A DNA stretch of 37,694 nt from Aeromonas allosaccharophila (lineage in GTDB: Bacteria > Pseudomonadota > Gammaproteobacteria > Enterobacterales > Aeromonadaceae): contig NZ_CDBR01000014.1 in NCBI RefSeq assembly GCF_000819685.1, positions 1 to 37,694 of the forward strand, given 5' to 3'. Under the pieces are notes generated by a model. It did no database searches. It saw only the letters and a program-made list of their open reading frames with translations, and was not told where the DNA came from. Shown in pieces: positions 27,194 to 35,619 of this stretch. The position numbers were made by a program, and so were the translations under genes. Numbering within the stretch: position 1 is the stretch's first letter; each line of letters opens with the position of its first letter.

Positions 27194-30100
27194 TGGCATC
27201 ATCCCTATAGATAGAGTCAATTAAGGTCATGAAGTCTTGGTTCAGGACATATCTAGTCCAGCCATCGCTATCACGTTCAGCGACAAATAGGTTGAAAAAA
27301 CGTACGATTTTGCCATCCAATGTTTCCTGACCACTAGATCTGGCACCACATAAGTTGAGGTAGATAGGCAATACTGTTTTAGAACCCAATTTCCGTTCAA
27401 CGATTTTGGCCCCACGGATAGCAATCCTCTGTGCTTTTATCGGGATCTGCAAAGACTTCTCAACTATCAGAGTTTTGTTAGCAGCGGCGTCTCGTAGTCT
27501 GCGCCCCACAAGTCGATCTGTACGCCGTCCCCAATTTTTTAAGTCGATAGCCAAAATCTGCATCCTCCCTTCTATGAACACATCAAATCGCTCAAAAATT
27601 TCCCCAGCGCTTGGATGATTTGCTGCATCTATGGTCTTGATCCAAGGACGGCTCGAAATCAGGTTGATAAAAACTAACTCAGCGAAGTAACCCTTCGCAT
27701 AGTCCATGAAGAATTGTGGTCTTGGAACCCAATCAACAAATAGCGAATCAAGATTAATCACTGTCTTTTGAAGTGCCGCCATAAAATCAGGGGAACTGCG
27801 TAAACCTGCTGGAACCAGCTGCTCTTCTGGCTTATATCTTCGACCATCGGTGTGATACAAATCAGTAATGATGGGCAATGAGCTCAATCTACCATTGACG
27901 GCGTCAATAACATCCTCTCCTAATGCCTCATCAGCATTAGAGATAGCAACCACAGCTTTGCTAGCTGAAACTAGATATAGATCACTTTTCTTTCTGGAGA
28001 TAAATGCATAACCAATAAAAGATATCCATCTTTCGGCCGGCATACTGGCAGGTCCACGATCGAGTGAATGCAAGTATCCTATTGGATCAGTAAACATCAT
28101 GGGATTTCTGATCTTTTCCCATACCTCACGCTTTTCGCTATTGCGAAACCCGCGGTAAAGCGAAGCACTTGCGGCAAGAAATGAATCACCACTTTGTATT
28201 TCATGTTTTATATAACACGTCCAATCGTGCTCTGTATGGAACATGGCTGTTCTTTGCTTGACCGCTTCAATATGTTGAAATACAGCATAGTTTCCGGCAG
28301 AGAGACGTGTCGCAAAGTGAGGTTCCATTTTGTAAAACTGGACCAACTCTTGTACAACTTCCTTATTAAGGAGTATTTTCTGAACTGTAGGCATACCCTC
28401 GACACGTTCTACCCTACCAATCGTTTGAATGAGCTCTCGCCCAATTTTCCGATAATACTCCGGATGAAACGCCTCTTCACGACCATCCGCAATGGCTTGG
28501 GGCAGATCACGATAGCGGTACATTCCCAAGGTATTATTAAGATACAAGTGTTGCAACATAGCCTGAAGGCGCTCAGTCAACGTCGCGGCATCATCCGGTG
28601 CTCGGTATAAGCCATCATAATATGGAGACATTGCAACCATTAGGATGTCAAAGTCCTTCCGATTGCAACCCTGAACTGATGCTCTGTCGAAACCGGAGTG
28701 CTTCAACGTCAAATTCAGTCCTCGCGCAGCAGAGCGGAAACTGCTCGCAAAAAAAATCTTGTGTCCAGTTTCATCCAAAAGAGTTGATAGCAGAGACTCA
28801 TCAACATCTTCATCAGCTTCATCTGCTTCATCTAATATAAGAATCTCATTATTAATTAATTTAGGGGTATCCTTACCGAAACTTGCAGTATATGCGATGA
28901 TGCGAATGGGATCACAAGCAACACCAAAGACTTGTGGATCAAAGGTATAAAGCCCCTTGGTTTGTCCTGATGCCTCAACTCCAATACCTCGTGCAGCCAT
29001 CCGGTTCAGGATCCCCTTTAACTTCTCAACAGTTTGCGTAAAAACCATTGCTGACCGCTCCTGACCACATATAAGCCTAGATAGGAGCGCAGTTAGATAA
29101 CGGATCTCGTTACATTTATGTGGATTGTTCTCGGCATGACCATCTGTGCTACGTGCATTAAACTCATCCAGAAACTCTTTCTCCAGTCGGCTATAAAGAA
29201 AGCCTGGTTTTATCCCAGTTATCAAGCTAGCTCGCTCAGCATCAAAGTCACTCACATGAATTTTCCGCTTTGAAGTACGATAACGCCTGAAGTCTTTCAT
29301 GAATTGAACTTCATTTTCTGTAGCGTTCTCCAATACCGACTCAGCCAAGCCCAATCGATGGGATAAGTATGGCAAGTTATATCCCCCCCAACAGCCTTGC
29401 ATTCCACCTGTTGCTGACATTAGATAAACCAGATTACCGGTAGGCATTATACTATTTTTATCGGGAGCGTTTGTTCTAAGGAAAGTAAGTAATAAATTTT
29501 CAGGGGTCTTACGAAGTACTGTCGCAGCTATGGAGATAATTCTAAGGTCGGTAGAGTATTCATTTTTACGCCCAAAGTCTTCTACAAGACTCAGAGCAAA
29601 CTTACTTTGCTGAAAAACCAAAGCCTCAGATAAAAATGGATCATCGGCAGTTACAGAGTCTTCTAGAAAGTGATCTCGACTAATACCCCAGTGACCAATT
29701 TTCTGGCGATATCTAAATAAAACCTTCCACTGGTCATCGCTGATTCTCGAAAATTTATTGTCATCCTGAACGGGAATTGGTGTATTCAATAGGATTCGGG
29801 TCATCATCATGATGAAGCGAAGGAGCTCACCAAGCGAAAAGCTCTCTTTCTGCTTTGATATCGATTCCTGTTTAAGAGTATCAACAGTTACTAGTTCAAG
29901 ATTTCGATGAGCTATGGATGGCACTACGCGAACTTTTTCAAGTACAGCATGGTCAAATAACTCTAGCTGTTCATTGAAGAATAGATATTCGAGATCTGTC
30001 CTTAGCTCCTTAATGACTTGCCGTCCCGCAAGAATTTGTTTCTTGTCCTGAAAAACTCTTTGTAAACGCCGATAGACATCAAAAGGTGTTTCAGCAGTTT

Positions 30101-31412
30101 CTGTTAATGGCCATGGTCTATGCACATCAACAATAAATCTCTTTATTTTTTCGAGAATATGTAACTTTTGTTTAAGATTTTTAAATTCATTCTGAAAATC
30201 GCTTTTACCAAAAAAGTCATCAACCAAGACTCTAAGTTGCGATCTATTAAACGTTGACAGGCTTGATATTTTTTCTAGGGAATCAATCTTCTCGTATATT
30301 GTACTACCAACCTCCATTGCTATTTTTATGTCTATCAGCTGAGCAACAATCTGACTGGTAGAATCGAAAAGGTTTCTGGCAAAATACTCACCTTCAGTAT
30401 CGGCATAATTGGCGAAGCTACCAAGATCGAAGTGATGGAAAAATGCATATACTACTCGATGTAAATCAACGTCTCGATTCGTTAACTCTTTTTTCTGAGA
30501 ATTAAAAATGTAAGAGTATACCTCCTCTTCTTCATCAACTAGGAGACAAAATCGTTCATCACGAGACGCCACCCACTCAAAAAAGCTATCATAGGTACGA
30601 TAAACAGCTTTCACACCACCTAACTTATTTATTTTCTTTTGAACTTCTCTTGCTTGAGATACAAATTTACTTGCTGTTGAAATGATAATTCCTGGCCTGT
30701 GAACAAATAAATTAACAGGCATGAGTTTATGCAAAATCACTCTCAGTGCAGGTCTATTAATATAACCACATCTGTAATTAACCAACACCTCACGCCGAAT
30801 AATCTCAGAACATAAGGACGTCAGCCCTGCCCATATCCGGTTTAACGCATCTGACATTTGCTCGGAAAGAACTGTGTCTAAAGGGCTAATTTTTACCCAT
30901 TCTCGACATCGCTGGTATTGATATACAGAATTCTCAACCTGTTTGATCCAATCCCCAGGGAGCTTCCCCTTACGAGATTTGCTGGAGCTATCTACCACCT
31001 CAGAAGGAAACGCCTCTTCAATCGGATTGCTCCCATCAAGTACCTGCCTAGCATCTCTACAGAATGGTAGGACATCATCCAGAGCAGCCTCGTCGTTCGC
31101 AAAATCGCTTCGCGCATACAATCGATAGATTGGGATATCAACGATCTCTCTTTTCTTCATCTCATCAGAGATAGCTTTCTCGAAATCTTCAACCAGGCGT
31201 TTGATTGGTGCGATGTAGATAGGAATTGCTGGATTGGATGCGATGACTGTGTCTATGGCGAATTTGGCTGCGGAATAGGTTTTACCGCTACCTGTTGGTT
31301 CATGGATCCACTTGATGATTGGTCGGCCGGTGCGAATACATCGCACCAAAGCAGCTTCAAAGGCATCAAACACCGGAAATTCTGGCCTAGACTCCTTATC
31401 TTCGTATCCCAT
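27186..31412 (-). CDS. SF2 helicase with C-terminal PD-(D/E)XK nuclease domain
   Basis: 1408 residues from the ATG at 31412; a TTG at 31478 is also open but lacks a good ribosome-binding site, while 31412 has GAGG 9 bases upstream. Helicase motifs: I PTGSGKT (39-46), II VDEEEE (D293), III MSATGG (about 666), a second acidic box LDEADEADED (about 858), V-like SAARGLNL (about 895) and VI QTIGRVER (about 996). The C-terminal region shows a PD-(D/E)XK nuclease pattern: helix E1245 (GYFAELVF), D1277 (RFDVFIE) and D1290-x-K1292 (IDLKNW). The combination predicts a DNA translocase that cuts DNA. Insertions between motifs I and II are long. It is translationally coupled to the 705-residue partner. 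No known defence system was confidently matched. Confidence 0.85.
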   Translation of the reverse strand: MGYEDKESRPEFPVFDAFEAALVRCIRTGRPIIKWIHEPTGSGKTYSAAKFAIDTVIASNPAIPIYIAPIKRLVEDFEKAISDEMKKREIVDIPIYRLYARSDFANDEAALDDVLPFCRDARQVLDGSNPIEEAFPSEVVDSSSKSRKGKLPGDWIKQVENSVYQYQRCREWVKISPLDTVLSEQMSDALNRIWAGLTSLCSEIIRREVLVNYRCGYINRPALRVILHKLMPVNLFVHRPGIIISTASKFVSQAREVQKKINKLGGVKAVYRTYDSFFEWVASRDERFCLLVDEEEEVYSYIFNSQKKELTNRDVDLHRVVYAFFHHFDLGSFANYADTEGEYFARNLFDSTSQIVAQLIDIKIAMEVGSTIYEKIDSLEKISSLSTFNRSQLRVLVDDFFGKSDFQNEFKNLKQKLHILEKIKRFIVDVHRPWPLTETAETPFDVYRRLQRVFQDKKQILAGRQVIKELRTDLEYLFFNEQLELFDHAVLEKVRVVPSIAHRNLELVTVDTLKQESISKQKESFSLGELLRFIMMMTRILLNTPIPVQDDNKFSRISDDQWKVLFRYRQKIGHWGISRDHFLEDSVTADDPFLSEALVFQQSKFALSLVEDFGRKNEYSTDLRIISIAATVLRKTPENLLLTFLRTNAPDKNSIMPTGNLVYLMSATGGMQGCWGGYNLPYLSHRLGLAESVLENATENEVQFMKDFRRYRTSKRKIHVSDFDAERASLITGIKPGFLYSRLEKEFLDEFNARSTDGHAENNPHKCNEIRYLTALLSRLICGQERSAMVFTQTVEKLKGILNRMAARGIGVEASGQTKGLYTFDPQVFGVACDPIRIIAYTASFGKDTPKLINNEILILDEADEADEDVDESLLSTLLDETGHKIFFASSFRSAARGLNLTLKHSGFDRASVQGCNRKDFDILMVAMSPYYDGLYRAPDDAATLTERLQAMLQHLYLNNTLGMYRYRDLPQAIADGREEAFHPEYYRKIGRELIQTIGRVERVEGMPTVQKILLNKEVVQELVQFYKMEPHFATRLSAGNYAVFQHIEAVKQRTAMFHTEHDWTCYIKHEIQSGDSFLAASASLYRGFRNSEKREVWEKIRNPMMFTDPIGYLHSLDRGPASMPAERWISFIGYAFISRKKSDLYLVSASKAVVAISNADEALGEDVIDAVNGRLSSLPIITDLYHTDGRRYKPEEQLVPAGLRSSPDFMAALQKTVINLDSLFVDWVPRPQFFMDYAKGYFAELVFINLISSRPWIKTIDAANHPSAGEIFERFDVFIEGRMQILAIDLKNWGRRTDRLVGRRLRDAAANKTLIVEKSLQIPIKAQRIAIRGAKIVERKLGSKTVLPIYLNLCGARSSGQETLDGKIVRFFNLFVAERDSDGWTRYVLNQDFMTLIDSIYRDDANV

Positions 31413-31805
31413 AGCATCCAACCTCAGGTACAAAAGCTGACTATATCCTACTCCAAAGGAAACCCAAATGAGTTCCAATGATCATTTTTTGTGAATCAGG
31501 TAATGTAGTTCAAAGGGGCTGAAGACCTTACAAGCAAGATATATCTGTAAACACGGATGGCTCAACACCGCTAATCTATCGGGGGAACTTAACCATGTAT
31601 CCTATGATTGCGCCCAGCTTCTCTTCGAAACGCACAAGCGCAGCTCAAAGACGATCGGCGTAAAATCTTCTCGCAAAGTTATTTATCGTCAGAAATGCTG
31701 TCCTAGTTTGAAGTTACTGTTCATGTTAACCTGAATATACCTCCAGTGTGACTGTGGATCGTTTGCCGTTGAATAACGGCAATTAAAAATACTTGGTCAA
31801 GCTAT
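31413..31805. other. AT-rich intergenic region upstream of helicase-nuclease
   Basis: The region lies between the helicase start and the iteron cluster. It presumably contains the promoter of the minus-strand operon. No gene-like frame was seen. Confidence 0.5.
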
Positions 31806-32076
31806 TGGTTAATCATTATTTATACTACCCAACCAACCTAAGGAACCATATTCGTAGGCTTATTTTAGCTAATGGTTAGATGGTTAAGTAGGTTCGCTAT
31901 AAAGCGATAAGTATATTGACAACGTTGAATTATACTCATCCATACCTCACAATATTATTTTCATTGAAATTACTTAACCACCTAACCATAACTATCACTC
32001 AATCAGTAATAATGTGGCTTACGGATGGTTAGCAACATCATAATGCTCACTTAACCAGAATATAATACATTAACCA
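31806..32076. repeat. TAACCA/TGGTTA iteron cluster, candidate replication origin
   Basis: Eight copies of the hexamer TAACCA (three as TGGTTA before 31890, two as TAACCA at 31975 and 31983, then TGGTTA at 32026 and TAACCA at 32052 and 32071) in 271 bases. About 0.1-0.3 would be expected by chance. Two paired copies 8 bases apart form a 17-base inverted repeat, 31872-31888 against 31973-31989, matching at 16 of 17 positions. The cluster lies downstream of a VapE-type replication ATPase gene, as replication origins of phage satellites often lie near theirs. Origin function is inferred. Confidence 0.5.
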
Positions 32077-32094
32077 TTAGTCGCATCTTTTGAT

Positions 32095-32127
32095 AAAAAC
32101 ACCCGCCTCAGTGGCGGGTGTTTTTTT
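32095..32127. terminator. Strong bidirectional terminator
   Basis: A 13-bp stem (core acacccgcc, 5-base loop tcagt, ggcgggtgt) flanked by an A-run on the left and a T7 run on the right, so it can end transcripts from both sides. It sits 63 bases downstream of the VapE-type gene stop, on the far side of the octamer repeats. Confidence 0.85.
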
Positions 32128-32207
32128 ACTTTATTACTTTATTACTTTATTACTTTATTACTTTATTACTTTATTACTTTATTACTTTATTACTTTATTA
32201 CTTTATC
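32128..32207. repeat. Octanucleotide tandem repeat (ACTTTATT, about 10 units)
   Basis: Nine exact units of ACTTTATT plus a near-complete tenth run head to tail from 32128. The repeat overlaps the last codons and stop of the VapE-type gene (its DKVIK end is encoded by the first units on the minus strand) and then fills the space to the terminator. It is a simple-sequence VNTR prone to slippage. The unit is not a multiple of three, but a stop occurs within the first two units, so copy changes should not alter the protein. Confidence 0.9.
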
Positions 32208-33548
32208 TATCCTATTTGTTCCAATCACTGGCAAACAGTATAGAGTTTGATTAGATCGGCCTTTTTTGCTCTTTATTTTCCCCTCGCTCGCAAGCATCCT
32301 GAGTGCCTTACCACAAGATGTTGCCATATTGACCTTCTCTCCATGTAGCTTGCACAATTCACTCGCAACAACCCATTTAGTATCATTATATTTCCCTGAC
32401 AGATAATGATGGCAAATAATATCGTACCAAGCCCCCTTATCAGTGTGAGCATCGTTTACAGACGCTGCTTGAATGACTGTCGTTTCATCCAGATACCAAG
32501 AGCCCCCATCATCATATTTTGCCTTTACCTCCAACCAAAACTGACGTAATTTCTCGGGTTCGGTGTGACGCACTCGCCCCTCATCCCAACTCCAACCAAG
32601 AATTTCATTCAGAACATCCATATTTGCTGGTGACGCCAACTCGATCACCGCAAACCGCGAACTCCCAGTAGCATCTTTCAGGAAACCAGTGCCGTTAACC
32701 GTGCCAATAAAACTAGTTTGACGCCGCTTAACAGTGAAATTACGCCCATACGGCACTCGAAAACGGTCATGATCTCTCGTTAAAAACGCTTTCAGGCTGC
32801 CAGCCTCATGCCTGGTAGTACTCTCAAGTTCGGCCAATTCTACCACCCACGCGGAAACTGCGCGTCTCACATCATCAGGCACATCGGGATTGATGGAGCA
32901 ATCCAGTGTTGACCCAGGTACCACAGTGGCAATATGGCGTATCCATGCAGATTTTTTGAATGATTGGCCACCCGCGAGGACCGGAACCAATTTTGATATC
33001 CAATTGGGTTCATATAATGCAGCAACACATCCAATCAACCATGGATTTATTACCTGAGCGGCATAACCTGGGTTGACCGCACCTAGGGTGGCTATCACCT
33101 TATCCACTCGTAATTGACCATCCCACGGCATCCCGTCCTCCAGCCAACTACGTACAGGATGATAACTATGCTGTTCACAAATCGCTGTCAAATGATCATC
33201 AATTGCCCTGTCTGACAGATGTGCATGCTGGCAGGCATCAACCAGCGCAGATCGCTGACCTGCATCAGAGAGACCTAGGCGCTGATTATCAGAATTAGCG
33301 ACCTCTGGTTCAGCCGTCATCTGGTTGAAACGCGGGATCCAGTTTTTGTGTAAAATAATAGCATGCAGATTACGGCTGGTCCTCATCGGTCGGCTATTTG
33401 GCAAAAGGTCCGGCAACGTCAATTGCTTGCTGTTGTCCATGACTTTCGCGAAAACTACATTTTTGTCCTGCTGCTCATTATTTTTCTGATCTTGCTGGTC
33501 GTACGTCAAGAGTTCACACTCAAATATTGTTTCATTGCTTTGCTTCAT
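32190..33548 (-). CDS. VapE-type replication ATPase of a satellite or prophage
   Basis: 452 residues from the ATG at 33548, with GAGG at suitable spacing; an upstream ATG at 33569 has no good ribosome-binding site. Residues about 100-320 follow the virulence-associated protein E fold: YHPVRSWLEDGMPWDG, a Walker A-like GGQSFKKS, Walker B-like WVVELAELE, and RRQTSFIGTVNGTGFLKDATGSSRFAVI. Such proteins act as helicases in replication of phage-inducible islands. The Walker A is divergent from the usual GPQGxGKS but still fits GxxxxKS. The N-terminal primase part found in longer relatives is absent. Adjacent iterons and the lack of other phage genes point to a reduced satellite. Confidence 0.8.
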   Translation of the reverse strand: MKQSNETIFECELLTYDQQDQKNNEQQDKNVVFAKVMDNSKQLTLPDLLPNSRPMRTSRNLHAIILHKNWIPRFNQMTAEPEVANSDNQRLGLSDAGQRSALVDACQHAHLSDRAIDDHLTAICEQHSYHPVRSWLEDGMPWDGQLRVDKVIATLGAVNPGYAAQVINPWLIGCVAALYEPNWISKLVPVLAGGQSFKKSAWIRHIATVVPGSTLDCSINPDVPDDVRRAVSAWVVELAELESTTRHEAGSLKAFLTRDHDRFRVPYGRNFTVKRRQTSFIGTVNGTGFLKDATGSSRFAVIELASPANMDVLNEILGWSWDEGRVRHTEPEKLRQFWLEVKAKYDDGGSWYLDETTVIQAASVNDAHTDKGAWYDIICHHYLSGKYNDTKWVVASELCKLHGEKVNMATSCGKALRMLASEGKIKSKKGRSNQTLYCLPVIGTNRIDKVIK

Positions 33549-33970
33549 TGTTATTATCCTCGGCCTCATAGGCCTGATTTTTATATATGCTATGCATTAC
33601 CACTTGGATTTCATTTTAATTATAACCAAAATTAGCCTGTTATAAATCACGCGTGAAATATCAAAAGATGCTTTACTTTTAGTTTATTCCAATGAGACCA
33701 GACATGCTTAAACTGTGCTTCGTGTACAATGTCACTTGTAACGACCATATGAGTATAGTGCACAGAGATTCAGAGATAACATTTCAACAAAACCAGTAGA
33801 ACACGTTATATCTACATAGGCCAACCTGTCTATGTGCCGATGAAGATATGACTATTTCCATCAAAGATCAATAGGACAAAAAAAATAAATTGACATTTTG
33901 TGAAACTTATTTATCAAGCCTAATAATTGCACCTGGAATTACAGCAAATATATATAAACACTAATTCCCA
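33549..33970. other. AT-rich intergenic region upstream of the VapE-type gene
   Basis: About 420 bases with low GC and no convincing gene. It should contain the promoter for the minus-strand VapE-type gene. No operator pattern was recognised. Confidence 0.5.
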
Positions 33971-34285
33971 GTGACGAAACATGGCTATTTAAACTGCCAG
34001 GTTATCGATAAATTTCCGAATGTCGCAGTAGTTATGGCCGCACAGCTAGAGCAGTTCTCGGCATGTCGCATACTGTCCAAAATTGCAGCGGCTGAAACCA
34101 CTACAGAGGAGAGACCAATCGCCAGCATTGTAGATACAGAACTGGATCACATGCACCACGACCAGTGGTGCAACCTAGAAAAAATGGCTACTGAGCTATC
34201 CTGCCTGGGGTGCGAGCACCGACAGATCTATGAACAATCCTCGCTACGCGAGAATGATGGCCATAGCTATTCACTTTTCAGGTGA
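33971..34285 (+). CDS. Doubtful small ORF
   Basis: An open frame of 104 residues starting at a GTG without a visible ribosome-binding site. The product is cysteine- and histidine-containing (CNLEKMATELSCLGCEH) and resembles nothing I know. Small proteins are common in satellite elements, so it is listed, but it may be spurious. Confidence 0.2.
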   Translation: MTKHGYLNCQVIDKFPNVAVVMAAQLEQFSACRILSKIAAAETTTEERPIASIVDTELDHMHHDQWCNLEKMATELSCLGCEHRQIYEQSSLRENDGHSYSLFR

Positions 34286-34357
34286 GAGGGAAGCGCTTTA
34301 TCTATATATATAAAAACAATCCCTCTCAGCTACGCAACTCCGTTACCCTGCTGGACC

Positions 34358-34585
34358 TCAGAGTTTCTCTCGCTCCTGGGCGGTTGGCTGCTCACGTTCA
34401 GCCATGAAGTCAGTTCTCATACAGGGCTCATCAAACCACCTATCCCAGGACTCACCTACAGGTGTGATAATGCGAGTACGACCAACCACGACGATCTCAA
34501 CATGCGTGACCTCATCTGGCAGGGCCACTGCCTCGGGCAGGTAAACCCCCTGGCCACGACCACATTTAAAAACTGTTGATTCCAT
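34358..34585 (-). CDS. vapB: Solitary VapB-type antitoxin
   Basis: 75 residues from the ATG at 34585 (AGGA 7 bases upstream; an earlier ATG at 34612 is weaker). The N-terminus MESTVFKCGRGQGVYLPEAVALPDEV is an AbrB/SpoVT-type swapped-hairpin DNA-binding domain as in VapB antitoxins, and the C-terminal tail DFMAEREQPTAQERE is the toxin-binding region. In the usual order vapC follows vapB; here no VapC frame follows on the minus strand, so the antitoxin is an orphan. It may protect the cell against VapC toxins or act only as a regulator. Confidence 0.8.
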   Translation of the reverse strand: MESTVFKCGRGQGVYLPEAVALPDEVTHVEIVVVGRTRIITPVGESWDRWFDEPCMRTDFMAEREQPTAQEREKL

Positions 34586-34683
34586 CACGCGTCCTATGAA
34601 GCCAGATACCATGTGAACCGAACATAACTAATGGGCCCGGTATGTCAACTGACACCGGATGCACACGTTATGCAATACGGCCA

Positions 34684-34703
34684 TACTGTATATAAAAACA
34701 GTA
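34684..34703 (+). promoter_or_regulatory. LexA (SOS) box upstream of umuD
   Basis: The 20-base sequence tactgtatataaaaacagta fits the LexA consensus TACTGT-N8-ACAGTA exactly in both arms. It lies 14 bases before the umuD start, where LexA would block transcription. Confidence 0.92.
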
Positions 34704-34717
34704 ACCGGTAAGCCACC

Positions 34718-35140
34718 ATGTTCGCCATCCCACATCCAACCCCGGACGCTCTAGAGCTGCCGCTTTTTCTGTCCCCTGTGATTTGCGGCTTTCCTAGCCC
34801 AGCACAGGACTATATTGAGCAAACCATAGATCTGAACCAGATCTGTATTGAGCATCCCGCAGCAACCTACTATGTCAGGGCCAGTGGCCACAGCATGGTG
34901 GAAAAGGGTATCAATGACGGGGATCTTTTGATCGTAGATAGGGCGCTCAAGGCCCGCCACGGCGCTATCGTTCTAGCCTGCCTTGATGGAGAATTCACTG
35001 TCAAACAGCTGCAAGAACGCCCGTTCCCTGCCCTGCTACCCGCCAATCCGGATTTCCAGCCCATCCATCTATTGGACGGGCAGGAACTAGAAATTTTTGG
35101 CGTCGTAACCTATGTGCTCCACAAGACCAAACTGGGGTAA
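34718..35140 (+). CDS. umuD: UmuD-type SOS mutagenesis protein
   Basis: 140 residues. The self-cleavage site is C23-G24 (VICGFPSP), the catalytic nucleophile S59 (ASGHSM) and the general base K96 (TVKQL), all complete. After DNA damage it would be trimmed on the RecA filament to UmuD', which partners UmuC in polymerase V. It is transcribed from the LexA-controlled promoter and followed 3 bases later by umuC. Because umuC is cut short, this UmuD has no obvious local partner. Confidence 0.92.
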   Translation: MFAIPHPTPDALELPLFLSPVICGFPSPAQDYIEQTIDLNQICIEHPAATYYVRASGHSMVEKGINDGDLLIVDRALKARHGAIVLACLDGEFTVKQLQERPFPALLPANPDFQPIHLLDGQELEIFGVVTYVLHKTKLG

Positions 35141-35143
35141 ACC

Positions 35144-35542
35144 ATGCCCAACGCCATTGCCCTCGTCGATGTGAACAACTTCTATGCGTCCTGCGAGCGC
35201 CTGTTTAGGCCAGACCTCAAGGGGCGCCCGATCGTGGTGCTATCGAACAACGACGGCTGCGTTGTGGCTCGCTCGGCAGAAGCCAAGGCGCTTGGCATCA
35301 AGATGGGTGTTCCCTACTTCCAGATCCGTCAGTTCTTCGAGGCCGTAGGCGGTGTTTGGTTCTCGAGCAACTACGCCCTCTATGGTGATATGTCACAGCG
35401 CGTAATGACCACGCTGGAAGGCATGGTGCCAACTGTCGAGATGTACAGGTACCCACGAAGGTATCCTTTTGAAAAAGTTACATATTCGTGGGCGGTTACA
35501 CAATTGGATTTACAGGCTCGCCTTCCAATGTCCACTTCCTAA
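35144..35542 (+). pseudogene. umuC: umuC, truncated after residue 101 by inserted DNA
   Basis: The first 101 codons are a standard UmuC N-terminus ([43 protein letters not shown]). Beyond about 35446 the expected SIDEAF motif, which carries catalytic residues, is replaced by unrelated sequence that stops at 35542. Roughly 320 residues are missing, including most of the palm, the fingers and the beta-clamp-binding tail, so no active polymerase V can be made from this copy. The rest of umuC is not in the window. Just inside the junction is an 8-bp inverted repeat, cccacgaa (35452-35459) and ttcgtggg (35485-35492). Confidence 0.85.
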
Positions 35543-35619
35543 ATTTTTGCTGAGTAAAGGCTTCTAAACCTTCCTTACACGAGTGTGCTTTGCGCTAAAT
35601 AATGTGTGAGTAAGCAACC

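Noticed and set aside
25076..31412. pPIWI-RE system
   Set aside because: A helicase and a REase-like domain occur in that system, but I see no PIWI motifs in the 705-residue partner, so the name is not justified.
32128..32207. CRISPR-like array
   Set aside because: Units are 8 bases with no spacers; simple tandem repeat.
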